This document shows, one piece after another, positions 18,709 through 27,068 of a stretch of 64,000 bases of DNA (position 1 is the stretch's first letter; each line of letters starts with the position of its first letter). The translations under genes were made by a program, and so were the position numbers. The notes below the pieces were generated by a model that did no database searches, had not been told where the DNA came from, and worked only from the letters and a program-made list of their open reading frames with translations. Source of the DNA: an uncultured Clostridia bacterium (GTDB lineage: Bacteria; Bacillota; Clostridia; Oscillospirales; Acutalibacteraceae); assembly GCA_947623175.1 (NCBI GenBank), contig CANQGK010000002.1, positions 1-64,000 on the forward strand, read 5' to 3'.

Positions 18709-19629
18709 ATGAAACGATTTCCAAACGGTTCAAGAGTATGCTTTATCGGCGACAGCTTAGTCAACGAGAACCTTATAGTATCTTGGGTTGCGGACTGTTA
18801 CCGTGAGAATTTCCCACAGGAGGATATCCGCTTTTTCAATTGCGGCTCCGCCGGCGGAACGGCGGAATTTGCGCTTAATTCTTTTGAGGACGATTGTTTA
18901 CGGCTTAAACCCACCGCCGCCGTCGTGGCCTTTGGCGTAAACGACAGCGCCATTTGGGCGCTTAACGAAAAAAAGGGTATGGAGCGCTATTCGATATTAA
19001 AGCGCAGCTTCGAGGTATATAAGGAGTGCCTCGAAAAGCTATGCCGGAAAATACTTGACAATAATATAGAGCTTATTTTATGTACGCCGGCGCCTTACGA
19101 CGAATACGGGCCTTCGGAGCGCGAAGCTTTAAAGGGCGGCTATGCGCTTCTGTCCGAATATGCGGACTTTGCGCGGCATTTAGCGATACAAAACAAATAT
19201 ACGCTTTGCGATTATTACGCCGAAACGGTTAAATTAATGCAGACCGAAAAGCTGTACGGCCCTGATCATATTCATCCGATGGCTCACGGATATTACCGCT
19301 TGGCGGAAATATTCTTAAAAAATCAGGGGCTTAAAATCGGTGAAGAATGCGATATCGTGCAAAAATATCCCGAATGGAACGAAGCGGTGACGAATTACAG
19401 AAAATTATTCGTAGCCGAAAGCATGGTATTAAGAAAGCCCGAGCTTCCGGTAAGCGAAAAGCTCGAGCTTGCGCGCAATTACGTTATGCAAAACGAGGAT
19501 TTCGCCGACGATTGGCGGACAAAATGGTTTGTGGAGCTTTGTAAGAATTATTCGGAAAACCGCGAAAGGGTTGACGAATTGGCGGCGTTTGCGGAAGAAA
19601 TGTATGTAAAAGAATTTTTAAACAAATAG
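18709..19629 (+). CDS. SGNH/GDSL hydrolase, cytoplasmic
   Basis: 306 residues. Block I is VCFIGDSLVNEN with the nucleophile Ser16, then the Gly block FFNCGSAGGT, block III FGVNDS, and block V DHIHPMAHGYY with the catalytic Asp and His. No signal peptide, so it would deacylate imported sugars or oligosaccharides rather than the polymer. It shares little sequence with the lipoprotein esterase at 3692 beyond the catalytic blocks. The ATG at 18709 has AAAGGA upstream and lies after the promoter; the longer reading from 18634 would place the start inside the promoter. It is followed 16 nt later by rhamnose mutarotase, suggesting acetylated rhamnose-containing substrates (inference). Confidence 0.85.
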   Translation: MKRFPNGSRVCFIGDSLVNENLIVSWVADCYRENFPQEDIRFFNCGSAGGTAEFALNSFEDDCLRLKPTAAVVAFGVNDSAIWALNEKKGMERYSILKRSFEVYKECLEKLCRKILDNNIELILCTPAPYDEYGPSEREALKGGYALLSEYADFARHLAIQNKYTLCDYYAETVKLMQTEKLYGPDHIHPMAHGYYRLAEIFLKNQGLKIGEECDIVQKYPEWNEAVTNYRKLFVAESMVLRKPELPVSEKLELARNYVMQNEDFADDWRTKWFVELCKNYSENRERVDELAAFAEEMYVKEFLNK

Positions 19630-19645
19630 CAAAAAGAGGGTAAAA

Positions 19646-19963
19646 ATGGAAAAATACGCATGGCATGCAAAAATTGCGGACGGAAAGTTGGATGAATATA
19701 TAAATCGTCACAACAATATTTGGGAAGAGATGAAAGAGGTCTTAAGCTCGGCGGGAATAAAAAATTATACGATATGGAATTTCGGCAACGAGCTTTTCGG
19801 ATACTATGAGTGCGAATACGGTATCGAATATGCCGCTAAGGTTCAGCGCGAAAGCGCGGTAGTCGACCGCTGGAACGAATATATGGCGGATATTCTTATT
19901 ATGGAAACGGATCCGCAGACGGGCGCTCAGCCGATGTTGAAAAAGGTATTTTCATTTAACTAA
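19646..19963 (+). CDS. rhaM: L-rhamnose mutarotase
   Basis: 105 residues, the normal size for this family. It shows the family pattern YAWHAKIADGKLDEYINRHN near the N-terminus, NYTIWNFGNELFGYYEC in the middle, and a VDRWNEYMADI segment. The enzyme interconverts the alpha and beta anomers of L-rhamnose in the cytoplasm. No rhamnose isomerase, rhamnulokinase or RhaD-type aldolase is encoded nearby, so the remaining steps would be elsewhere or done by the kinases and aldolases of the next regions. It ends a short operon with the SGNH hydrolase. This gene is the best clue to rhamnose use, which would feed the propanediol compartment downstream. Confidence 0.85.
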   Translation: MEKYAWHAKIADGKLDEYINRHNNIWEEMKEVLSSAGIKNYTIWNFGNELFGYYECEYGIEYAAKVQRESAVVDRWNEYMADILIMETDPQTGAQPMLKKVFSFN

Positions 19964-19976
19964 CGGGTATAAAGAG

Positions 19977-20020
19977 GCCGCCGGTCGCGCAAAACGCTTT
20001 TGTGTTTCGCGCCCGGCGGC
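19977..20020. terminator. GC-rich hairpin between convergent genes
   Basis: GCCGCCGG (19977-19984) pairs with CCGGCGGC (20013-20020), and the stem continues inward past one mismatch with CGCG/CGCG. There is no long T run on either side, so it is a candidate bidirectional terminator of moderate quality between rhaM and the RpiR regulator. Confidence 0.5.
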
Positions 20021-20053
20021 GAAGCTTATAATGCGGATTTTAAAAAAGAGTTT

Positions 20054-20893
20054 TCAATACTTTTTCTCCTGAAGGGCAAATTCGGTTTTGTAAATTTCCT
20101 GCAGGGATTGTTTGTTTGTATTTATTACGATATAGGTGTATATGGAGTCCAGAATAGTAAGCTGTGCTATTCTGGAGCTCATAGCGAGAATGGAATGCTG
20201 TGTCTCGTTGGCTTTGGTAAACAGCGAGTAATCGCAGACGTCGACAATGGGGGATTTTCCGTAATTTGTTATGCAAACGGTTACGGCGTTTCCTATTTTC
20301 GACAGTCGCAGGGCTTGAATTATATCCTTTGAAGCGCCGGAATGCGAAATACCCAGCGCGACGCAGTGTCTGTCAAGATGAGAGGCTATGATAGCCTGCA
20401 TATGATTGTCACAGCAGGCCTGCGCGTTAAAGCCAAGCCTTAAAAATTTATGCGCGGCGTCCTGGGCTATCGCCGCCGAATTTCCCAATCCGAATACGAC
20501 TATTCTTTTGGAGTTCATAATAACGTTCGCAACCTTATCTATCTGCGATTCGTCAAGGACACTTTCGGTATTGTTAAGCGCGACGAGTATATCGTTGGTT
20601 CTTTTTTTGAAAATGGTGTAGCAGGAATCCTCCGGCGTGATTTCATTGCCTATTGAGGATACCGAGTTAAATTCTTTGGCGATTTCGATCTTAAGGGCTT
20701 GATAGCCGTCAAAATTCAACCGCCTGGCAAAACGAACCACGGTGGCGTTGCCGCAATTACACTTGTTTGCCAATTCGCTTATGGAGTCGCTTATTATGTT
20801 TTGCGGGTTTTCAATGATATAATCGGCGATTTTTCGCTCGGCAGGGCCCATTTTGCCGCGCGCAAATCTGATTTTATGAATTACGGATTCCAT
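20054..20893 (-). CDS. MurR/RpiR-family transcriptional regulator
   Basis: 279 residues. The N-terminal helix-turn-helix domain (about 1-77) shows the family pattern KIADYIIENPQNIISDSISELA and NATVVRFARRLNFDGYQALK. A C-terminal SIS sugar-phosphate sensing domain (about 105-240) contains RIVVFGLGNSAAIAQDAAHK and the SHSGASKD loop. Such proteins usually repress sugar-catabolic operons until a phosphosugar binds. It is divergent from the oxidase operon, and two matching palindromes lie between them. The start is ATG at 20893: GGGGTG lies six bases upstream on the minus strand, while the longer reading from 20923 would run through the first palindrome. Confidence 0.9.
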   Translation of the reverse strand: MESVIHKIRFARGKMGPAERKIADYIIENPQNIISDSISELANKCNCGNATVVRFARRLNFDGYQALKIEIAKEFNSVSSIGNEITPEDSCYTIFKKRTNDILVALNNTESVLDESQIDKVANVIMNSKRIVVFGLGNSAAIAQDAAHKFLRLGFNAQACCDNHMQAIIASHLDRHCVALGISHSGASKDIIQALRLSKIGNAVTVCITNYGKSPIVDVCDYSLFTKANETQHSILAMSSRIAQLTILDSIYTYIVINTNKQSLQEIYKTEFALQEKKY

Positions 20894-20906
20894 TTTTTCA
20901 CCCCAA

Positions 20907-20923
20907 ATGAAAATTATTTTCAT
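20907..20923. promoter_or_regulatory. Operator-like palindrome 1
   Basis: ATGAAAATTATTTTCAT is a perfect odd palindrome centred at 20915. On the minus strand it directly follows the TATAAT at 20925-20930, where a bound regulator would block transcription of the RpiR gene. Operator function is inferred from position and symmetry. Confidence 0.6.
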
Positions 20924-20924
20924 T

Positions 20925-20953
20925 ATTATACCATATTTTTTGCAAAAGATAAA
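20925..20953 (-). promoter_or_regulatory. Possible promoter of the RpiR gene
   Basis: On the minus strand a TATAAT (20925-20930 on plus) lies 17 bp from a weak TTTATC (20948-20953). The -10 is perfect and the -35 poor. Confidence 0.45.
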
Positions 20954-20958
20954 GAAAA

Positions 20959-20975
20959 ATGAAAATTTTTTTCAT
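20959..20975. promoter_or_regulatory. Operator-like palindrome 2
   Basis: ATGAAAATTTTTTTCAT, centred at 20967, matches palindrome 1 at all but one base. The centres are 52 bp apart, close to five helical turns. It ends seven bases before the -35 of the oxidase operon. Confidence 0.55.
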
Positions 20976-20981
20976 TTTGCG

Positions 20982-21010
20982 TTGAAATATTATTTTTATT
21001 GCTATACGAT
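20982..21010 (+). promoter_or_regulatory. Possible promoter of the oxidase-ETF operon
   Basis: TTGAAA (20982-20987) and TACGAT (21005-21010) are 17 bp apart, about 30 bp before the ATG. The elements match the consensus at five and four of six positions. Confidence 0.5.
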
Positions 21011-21040
21011 AGAGAAAAACAGTAAAAAGGAGAAAATAAA

Positions 21041-22477
21041 ATGCAATACCAAATGAATGAATTTTTGTTTGCAATGATTCTTACCGAGCTTGAAGATGCG
21101 GTAGGTAAGGAAAATTGTTCAACAAGAGCTATCGACAAGGTTACTCACAGCGTCGATTATTATTGGCTTTCGCGCATGTGGGCGGATCGAGGCTGCCGTA
21201 TGCCCGAGGCGGATATCGTAGTATGTCCTAATGATGCGGAAGAGGTTTCCAAGGTGCTCAAAATCGCGAATTATTATAAGCTTCCCGTTACCACCTGGGG
21301 CGCCGGCGGCGGTACTCAGGGCGGCGCAATACCTGTTGCGGGCGGTATTTTGCTCGATACTAAGCGGATGAATAAAATTTACGAGGTAAACACCGACGGC
21401 ATGTACATAGAGTGCGGCACCGGCGCCATATACAAACATATCGAATGGGCGGCAAACGAAGTGGGCAAGGCTACGATGCATTATCCGTCTTCGCTTACCT
21501 GTTCTACCGTCGGCGGATTTTTGGCGCACCGCGGCATCGGCGTCGTCTCTACCAAATACGGCAAGATTGACGACATGGTGCTTCAAATGGAGGTGGTGCT
21601 TCCGAACGGCGATATTATCAATACCTCTCCCGCTCCGAAGCATGCCGCAGGACCCGACCTTAACCAGATTTTCATCGGTTCGGAGGGCACTTTGGGCATT
21701 ATTACAAAGGCGCAGATTCGTATTTTCGACCAGCCGGAGGAAAGGCGCTTCCGCGGGTTTTTGTTCCAGGACATGACCGGAGCGTTCAAGGCGAGCCGCG
21801 AACTGCTTCAAAAATTCAAGCCGTCGGTTATGCGCCTTTACGACGAAGCCGAAACCGTTTCGCTTATCAAGAAAATCGTCGGCGTCGAGCGCAAGGGCGC
21901 GTTTATGAACGTCGCTTACGAGGGCGCAAAGGAAATGGTTGAGGTCGAAGAAAAAATCCTGCTTGACACCTTTAAGAAATACGGCGCCGAGGATTTGGGC
22001 AGCGAGTACGGCGAAAAATGGTGGAAGGAAAAGATTACCTTCTTTTATCCCGGTCATATGATGGATATACCGCAATGCTTCGGCACGATGGATACAATAG
22101 CTCCCTACGGCAAGATAGAGGAAATTTATTGGGCGATGAAGGAAGCTATCGAGACCAACTTCCCGCAGGCTAAGTTTATCGCGCATTTTTCGCATTGGTA
22201 CGAATGGGGCGCAATGGTTTACGACCGCTTTATTGTCGACGGCAAGGACGTTCCGAAGGATCCGGTCGAGGCGCTTCGTCTGCACCAGGCTATCTGGACA
22301 TGCGGAGTAAGAACCGCCTTGGCGCACGGCGGCGTAGTCAACGACCACCACGGCGTCGGCATAAAGCTCGGCCGTCTTATGAAAGAGCAGTACGGCCCCG
22401 CAATGCAGGTATTTGAAGGATTAAAGAAAACGCTTGACCCCAACGGTATTATGAATCCGTTTAAGCTCGGTCTTTGA
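21041..22477 (+). CDS. FAD-linked oxidase, GlcD / alkyl-DHAP-synthase-like
   Basis: 478 residues. The FAD-binding type 4 domain is shown by TTWGAGGGTQGGAIP (near 87-101), TVGGFLAHRGIGVVSTKYGK and GSEGTLGIIT. The C-terminal cap domain contains FSHWYEWGAMVYDR and DHHGVG, both reminiscent of alkyl-DHAP synthase. Family members oxidise 2-hydroxy acids (glycolate, D-lactate) and pass electrons to a partner. The next gene encodes an Fe-S partner and the operon ends with a fused ETF, so the likely acceptor is ETF rather than a quinone. The substrate is unknown; operon context suggests a sugar acid or a polyol derivative. GGAG precedes the ATG. First gene of an eight-gene operon. Confidence 0.8.
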   Translation: MQYQMNEFLFAMILTELEDAVGKENCSTRAIDKVTHSVDYYWLSRMWADRGCRMPEADIVVCPNDAEEVSKVLKIANYYKLPVTTWGAGGGTQGGAIPVAGGILLDTKRMNKIYEVNTDGMYIECGTGAIYKHIEWAANEVGKATMHYPSSLTCSTVGGFLAHRGIGVVSTKYGKIDDMVLQMEVVLPNGDIINTSPAPKHAAGPDLNQIFIGSEGTLGIITKAQIRIFDQPEERRFRGFLFQDMTGAFKASRELLQKFKPSVMRLYDEAETVSLIKKIVGVERKGAFMNVAYEGAKEMVEVEEKILLDTFKKYGAEDLGSEYGEKWWKEKITFFYPGHMMDIPQCFGTMDTIAPYGKIEEIYWAMKEAIETNFPQAKFIAHFSHWYEWGAMVYDRFIVDGKDVPKDPVEALRLHQAIWTCGVRTALAHGGVVNDHHGVGIKLGRLMKEQYGPAMQVFEGLKKTLDPNGIMNPFKLGL

Positions 22478-22497
22478 TATACAGGAGGTATCGGATT

Positions 22498-23586
22498 ATG
22501 ATTATGTCGGAAAAAAGTAAACAGCATGTTGATTCCTGCCGCTTTTGCTGGATGTGTCACCACATTTGCCCTATTGGCAACGCCACCGGTCAGGAAAGAA
22601 ATACGGCAAGAGCGAGAGCATTGGGTATCTCGCTTGTAAACCGCGAGGCTATAGACCTCAGCGAAATCATGGATAATATTTACGAGTGCTGTACCTGCGG
22701 CGCTTGCGTACACGATTGCGTTACCGGTTGGGATCCGGTTATGTTCACAAAGGAAACGCGGCTCAAAGCCGCGCTCGAGGATAAAACTCCCGATTATATA
22801 AAGCCCCTTATTGCAAACTGTCTTGCAACGGGCAACGCTTACGGCAAAACCGAAATTTGCGATCGTCTTGCGCAGAGCGTTAAGGCTCACGCGGATAAAA
22901 AGGATATTCTCCTTTTCTTGGGCGCCGACGCAAGGTTTATGGCATGCGAACAGGCGTTAAAGGCAATTAAGGTTCTCGAAAAAGCGGGCGTGGAGTTTAC
23001 GGTGCTTGAAAAAGAGCCGGCAAGCGGCGTTCAGCTTGATTTTCTTATCGGTGCCGCCAATGAAACGAAGGCTCAAATGGAAGAATGCGCCGAGGTACTC
23101 AATAAATACAAGACCGTCGTACTGTACGATCCCAACGACGCTAAGGCGGTAAAACAGCTTTATAAGGAGTACGGCGTGGAGGTTGCCGCAAATGCGGTTA
23201 CATACACGAGCTTTCTGGCCGATTTAATAAAAGAGGGCAAGCTCGAAACGAAGCAAAGCGGCAGGACTGTGGTTTTCCAGGATCCGTATCAGCTTTCCCG
23301 CGACCTCGAGGAAACGGAGGAGGCGCGCGAAATTGTAAAGGCTTACGCAAAGCTTGACGAAATGCTGCTCAACCGCGCCGAGACCGTTTGGGCGGGCAAC
23401 ATTCTTATGGCGCAGTATATGCCAGAGGTTATAAAGCTTGTCGCCAAGCGCAGAATTTTCAACGCAAAGAGCGTCGGCGCAAATACCATAGTTACGGCTT
23501 CCGTGGCGGAATATGTGTCCTTAAAGGCTGTCGCCGAGGAAGAAAACTCGGAGATTATCTCTATTGAAGATTTGATTTTAGGTTAA
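22498..23586 (+). CDS. Fe-S electron-transfer subunit, GlcF/HdrD-like
   Basis: 362 residues. The N-terminus carries two 4Fe-4S motifs of the dicluster type: CRFCWMCHHICPIG (near 12-25) and CCTCGACVHDCVTG (near 58-71). The remaining part is alpha/beta with few Cys, and lacks the two full CCG motifs of heterodisulfide reductases, so it is an electron conduit rather than a disulfide reductase. It should carry electrons from the upstream FAD oxidase to another carrier, probably the ETF at the operon's end. AGGAGG lies nine bases before ATG 22498, which is preferred over TTG 22474, a start that would overlap the upstream stop. Confidence 0.75.
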   Translation: MIMSEKSKQHVDSCRFCWMCHHICPIGNATGQERNTARARALGISLVNREAIDLSEIMDNIYECCTCGACVHDCVTGWDPVMFTKETRLKAALEDKTPDYIKPLIANCLATGNAYGKTEICDRLAQSVKAHADKKDILLFLGADARFMACEQALKAIKVLEKAGVEFTVLEKEPASGVQLDFLIGAANETKAQMEECAEVLNKYKTVVLYDPNDAKAVKQLYKEYGVEVAANAVTYTSFLADLIKEGKLETKQSGRTVVFQDPYQLSRDLEETEEAREIVKAYAKLDEMLLNRAETVWAGNILMAQYMPEVIKLVAKRRIFNAKSVGANTIVTASVAEYVSLKAVAEEENSEIISIEDLILG

Positions 23587-23599
23587 CGGAGGAAATGGA

Positions 23600-24439
23600 A
23601 TGTTAGTTGATTTAAAACGGATTATCGGTATGGCGGAGGAAGGCGGCTATTGCGTTCCGGCTTTTAACGTTTATAATATGGAAACGGTTATGGGTGTGGT
23701 AAACGCTGCACAAGAAGCAAAGGCTCCCGTTATTCTTCAGATTTATCCCCGCCTTGTAAATGAAGAGGCGGGTTATTATCTGGCGCCTATAGCCTTGGCG
23801 GCGGCGAAAAAGGCGAGCGTTCCGGTTTGCTTCCACCTCGACCATGGCCCCTCGGAGCTTGAAGCGCAGCGACTGCTTTATTGGGGCGCTACGGGTATTA
23901 TGTATGACGGCTCGGTTCACCCTTATGAGGAAAACGTCGCCCTTACAAAGCATATTGTAGATATTTGTAACGCCGTCGGTGTCGGCGTAGAGGGCGAGCT
24001 CGGTCATATAGGCACCGTTAACGATGACGCTATGGCGGAATTTACCGACCCGGACGAAGCCGCGGATTTTGTTAAAAGGACGGGGGTATGCTGTCTTGCC
24101 GTGCTTATCGGCAACGCTCACGGACATTATAAAAAGACGCCTAAGCTCGATATCGAAAGGGTAAAAGCCATAAGAGAGGCGACGGGCGGTATTCCGCTTG
24201 TCCTTCACGGCGGCTCGGGCATTCCGGACGATCAGGTAAAGGCGGCTATTAAGGCGGGCATTCGCAAAATGAATATAGGTACCGACGTTTGCTGTGCCTT
24301 TGCGGAAGGCACCTTGGACTCGCTTAACGATCCCGGGCGAAGCCTTGCGATAGATTTGTTTATGAAAAAGCCCATAGAGAGCGTAAAGGCTTTGGCGCTT
24401 AATAAAATAAAGCTTGTCGGCGCGGACGGAAAGGCATAA
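23600..24439 (+). CDS. Class II ketose-bisphosphate aldolase family protein (IolJ/GatY-like)
   Basis: 279 residues, the size of GatY/KbaY/IolJ proteins. Zinc ligands are visible in CFHLDHGPSELE, in EGELGHIG, in GNAHGHYK and in VLHGGSG, and the phosphate-binding end reads RKMNIGTD. The family cleaves ketose (bis)phosphates into dihydroxyacetone phosphate and an aldehyde. Followed by a PfkB kinase and an IolB-type isomerase, the closest known arrangement is IolJ, which splits 2-deoxy-5-keto-gluconate 6-phosphate into DHAP and malonate semialdehyde. A tagatose- or rhamnulose-type substrate is not excluded. A clear GGAGG site precedes the ATG. Confidence 0.85.
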   Translation: MLVDLKRIIGMAEEGGYCVPAFNVYNMETVMGVVNAAQEAKAPVILQIYPRLVNEEAGYYLAPIALAAAKKASVPVCFHLDHGPSELEAQRLLYWGATGIMYDGSVHPYEENVALTKHIVDICNAVGVGVEGELGHIGTVNDDAMAEFTDPDEAADFVKRTGVCCLAVLIGNAHGHYKKTPKLDIERVKAIREATGGIPLVLHGGSGIPDDQVKAAIKAGIRKMNIGTDVCCAFAEGTLDSLNDPGRSLAIDLFMKKPIESVKALALNKIKLVGADGKA

Positions 24440-24442
24440 GCT

Positions 24443-25354
24443 ATGGCTGAAATAGTAGGAATAGGCGCTAACGTTTTCGACACCGTCTACAGTATCCCCA
24501 CTTACCCGAAGGAAGACACCAAAATGCGGGCTTCCGCCTGCAAAATCGCCGGCGGCGGTCCCGTGGCGACAGGTCTTACGGCGGCTCAAAAATTGGGCGC
24601 GCAGACCGCTTATATCGGCGTTTTGTCCGACGATAACGGCGGCAGATTTTTAAAAGAGGATTTCGAAAAATACGGCGTCAATACCGATTTTACGGAAATA
24701 AAATCCGGTTACCGCTCGTTTGCGTCAGTGCTTTGGCTTTGCGCCGACAGCGCTACCCGCACCTGTGTATTTGACAAGGGCAATTTGCCGCCGCTCGTAT
24801 TAAACGAAGCGCAAAATCAGGCGATTAAAGCCGCGAAAATACTTATGGTGGACGGCAACGAAATGGACGCCGCGCTTGAGGGCGCAAAAACGGCTCGAGA
24901 AAACGGTACCCGGGTGCTTTATGACTGCGGCGGACTTTATGACGGTGTGGAAAAGCTTTTGGCGCTTACGGATATTATGATCCCGTCCCTTGAGTTCGCT
25001 TTGGCACATACGGGCTGTAAAACCGCAGAAGAAGCGGCAAAAAAGCTTTACGAAGCCTACTGCCCCGAGGTCGTGGTTATAACGCAGGGCAAGCACGGCG
25101 GCATAATTTACGACGGTGAAAAGGCGCTCTCTTACCCGATTTACCCCGCGGACGTAGTGGACTCCAACGGTTCGGGCGACGTATTTCACGGCGCCTTTGC
25201 GGCGGCGATTTTAAAGGGATACGATTATTTGAAATGCTGTCATTTCAGCAGCGCCGTATCCGCGCTTAAATGCATGGGCGTCGGCGCCAGAGAAAGCGTA
25301 CCCGATTTTGAAACGGTAAAAAAATATTTAAAGGAGAACGGTTATGAGTTATAA
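24443..25354 (+). CDS. PfkB-family carbohydrate kinase (IolC-like role likely)
   Basis: 303 residues. The N-terminal PfkB signature is GIGANVFDTVYSI, with GGGPVATGLTAAQKLG in the glycine-rich substrate region. The C-terminal catalytic motif is DSNGSGDVFHGAF (near 248), with the catalytic Asp in the place of the family's GAGD motif. These enzymes transfer phosphate from ATP to a sugar or sugar acid. Placed between an aldolase and an IolB-type isomerase, it may act as 5-dehydro-2-deoxygluconokinase (IolC); this assignment comes from context, not from specificity residues. It starts three bases after the aldolase stop and overlaps the isomerase gene by 11 nt, so translation is coupled. Confidence 0.85.
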   Translation: MAEIVGIGANVFDTVYSIPTYPKEDTKMRASACKIAGGGPVATGLTAAQKLGAQTAYIGVLSDDNGGRFLKEDFEKYGVNTDFTEIKSGYRSFASVLWLCADSATRTCVFDKGNLPPLVLNEAQNQAIKAAKILMVDGNEMDAALEGAKTARENGTRVLYDCGGLYDGVEKLLALTDIMIPSLEFALAHTGCKTAEEAAKKLYEAYCPEVVVITQGKHGGIIYDGEKALSYPIYPADVVDSNGSGDVFHGAFAAAILKGYDYLKCCHFSSAVSALKCMGVGARESVPDFETVKKYLKENGYEL

Positions 25355-26144
25355 TTATAAAAAGGCGTATCTGCCGGCTAACGGTTACACACGTATTTGC
25401 AAAATAGGCGAATGTGCGCTTAAAAGGCTTGAGTTCGGTATAATCGAGCTTGACGCAGGTCAGAAATTACCCTTTAATACCGAGGATAAAGAGGTTGCCT
25501 TCATTATGCTTGAAGGTCATTGCAGCGTAGAAGTAAACGGCGAGCTTTACGAAAATATCGGCAACAGAATGACGGTTTTCGAAAACCGCAAGGCGGAATG
25601 CTTTTATATGCCGAAAGAGCAGGAATTGGTAATCGAGGCGATAGACCATATCAAAATCGCCGTTTGCGGCACTCCGATAGCGGAAAAGACCGAGCCTCAG
25701 GTGCTCAGAGAGGACCATGCGGTATTAAAGACGTTGGGCGAACCGCCCTTTGAGCGCGAGACAAGCTTCCTTATCGACGGCAATTCCAACGCCAAAATAC
25801 TCACCATAGGCGAATGCTACTGCACCGAGGGCAATTGGGCGGGCTTCCCGCCGCATAAGCACGACGAGGACAATATGCCCGCCGAATGCATTGCGGAGGA
25901 AATTTATTATTTCCTGTTTGATCCGAAACAGGGCTTTGCCGTTCAGTGCCTTTACACCGCCGACGGCGAAATCGACGAGGCTTACAGGGTTAAAAACGAT
26001 GAGCTTGTGGAGTTCCCGATAGGCTATCATACGACGGTGGCTACACCAGGCTATCAAACCTATTTCCTCTGGCTTATGGCGGGCGACTATCAGGGCTTTA
26101 ACCGAAGCAACGATCCCGAACATGATTGGATTGCAAACAGATAA
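25344..26144 (+). CDS. iolB: 5-deoxy-glucuronate isomerase family protein (IolB)
   Basis: 266 residues, a double-cupin protein of the KduI/IolB family and of IolB length. The metal-binding region reads WAGFPPHKHDEDNMPAECIAEEIYYF, with the two His and the Glu in the expected order, and a further His in PIGYHTTVATPG. IolB converts 5-deoxy-D-glucuronate to 5-dehydro-2-deoxy-D-gluconate, the substrate of the IolC kinase, whose likely gene lies directly upstream. The upper inositol enzymes (IolG, IolE, IolD) are not encoded in this window. AAGGAG precedes the ATG and lies inside the upstream gene. Confidence 0.85.
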   Translation: MSYNYKKAYLPANGYTRICKIGECALKRLEFGIIELDAGQKLPFNTEDKEVAFIMLEGHCSVEVNGELYENIGNRMTVFENRKAECFYMPKEQELVIEAIDHIKIAVCGTPIAEKTEPQVLREDHAVLKTLGEPPFERETSFLIDGNSNAKILTIGECYCTEGNWAGFPPHKHDEDNMPAECIAEEIYYFLFDPKQGFAVQCLYTADGEIDEAYRVKNDELVEFPIGYHTTVATPGYQTYFLWLMAGDYQGFNRSNDPEHDWIANR

Positions 26145-26152
26145 CAAAAAAG

Positions 26153-26183
26153 CAGAGGTATGCCGCACGGCGGCATATCTCTG
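26153..26183. terminator. Stem-loop between iolB and the epimerase gene
   Basis: CAGAGGTATGCCG and CGGCATATCTCTG pair over 13 bp with one G-U and a 5-nt loop. In the plus direction the following T tract is short (TTGTGCC); in the minus direction a run of six T follows. It may weaken expression of the downstream part of the operon or act in mRNA processing. Confidence 0.5.
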
Positions 26184-26206
26184 TTGTGCCGAAATGGGGC
26201 GGTAAA

Positions 26207-27058
26207 ATGATTACTTTAAAAAACGAATATTTAACGACGGAATTTAACGAAGTGGGAGCGGAATTAAAGAGCTTAAAATCATACGGGAGAGAATATATTT
26301 GGCAGGGCAATCCCGACGTTTGGCAGAGCTCCTCTCCGATTTTGTTCCCGATATGCGGCGGGCTTAAAAACGATAAATACATTCTCGACGGCAGGGAATA
26401 CGTTTTGGAAAAGCACGGCTACGCGCGATTTAAAACCTTTGCGGTCGAGAGCAAAACCGACGACGGAGTTGTCTTTTTACATAAGTCCGACGCAGATACC
26501 AAAAAGCAATTTCCCTTCGATTACGAATTAAGGGTACGCTATAAATTAAACGCAAACGCCCTGACGGTGGATTATTCCGTAATAAACAAAAGTGATAATA
26601 CGATGTATTTCAGCATCGGCTCGCACGAGGGATATTATACCCCCGAGGGGATAGAGGATTACGACGTTTGGTTCCCGCAGAACGAAACGCTTAACGCTTC
26701 TGTACTTTACGGCAATCTGCTTTCAAATCAACAGCTTCCGATAATCAAGGATCAGAATTTTCTGCCCCTTTACGACAAATATTTTACGATTGACGCGCTT
26801 GTATTCAAGGATTTAAAATCAAAATCGGCTACCCTTCGCAACCGAAAAACGGGTAAAGCCGTAAGGGTGGATTTTCCCGACGCAAAATATTTTCTTTTGT
26901 GGCACAAGCCTAACGCTCCGTATATGTGCTTGGAGCCATGGGCGGGTATTCCGGATATTGCAGACAGCAGTTATGATATAAAGGAAAAAGAGGGCATAAT
27001 CGCCCTTGAAAGCGGCGGCGAATATAAAAATACCCATACGATTACGGTTATTGAGTAA
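26207..27058 (+). CDS. Aldose 1-epimerase family protein (LacX-type galactose mutarotase fold)
   Basis: 283 residues with the LacX-type pattern: TLKNEYLTTEFNEVGAELKSLK at the N-terminus, then WQSSSPILFPICGGL and HGYARFKTF with a conserved His, and SIGSHEGY with a second His. The C-terminal part has EPWAGIPD. Members interconvert sugar anomers; many in this branch have unknown substrates. It stands between the isomerase and an FGGY kinase and probably prepares the correct anomer for one of the operon's sugar enzymes. ATG 26207 is chosen over 26126 because the upstream part would run through the stem-loop and overlap iolB; GGGGCGG precedes it. Confidence 0.82.
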   Translation: MITLKNEYLTTEFNEVGAELKSLKSYGREYIWQGNPDVWQSSSPILFPICGGLKNDKYILDGREYVLEKHGYARFKTFAVESKTDDGVVFLHKSDADTKKQFPFDYELRVRYKLNANALTVDYSVINKSDNTMYFSIGSHEGYYTPEGIEDYDVWFPQNETLNASVLYGNLLSNQQLPIIKDQNFLPLYDKYFTIDALVFKDLKSKSATLRNRKTGKAVRVDFPDAKYFLLWHKPNAPYMCLEPWAGIPDIADSSYDIKEKEGIIALESGGEYKNTHTITVIE

Positions 27059-27068
27059 AGGTGAGTAT

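Noticed and set aside
21119-22351. 410-codon minus-strand open frame opposite the FAD oxidase
   Set aside because: The plus strand encodes a conserved enzyme with clear motifs; the antisense frame has no recognisable domain.
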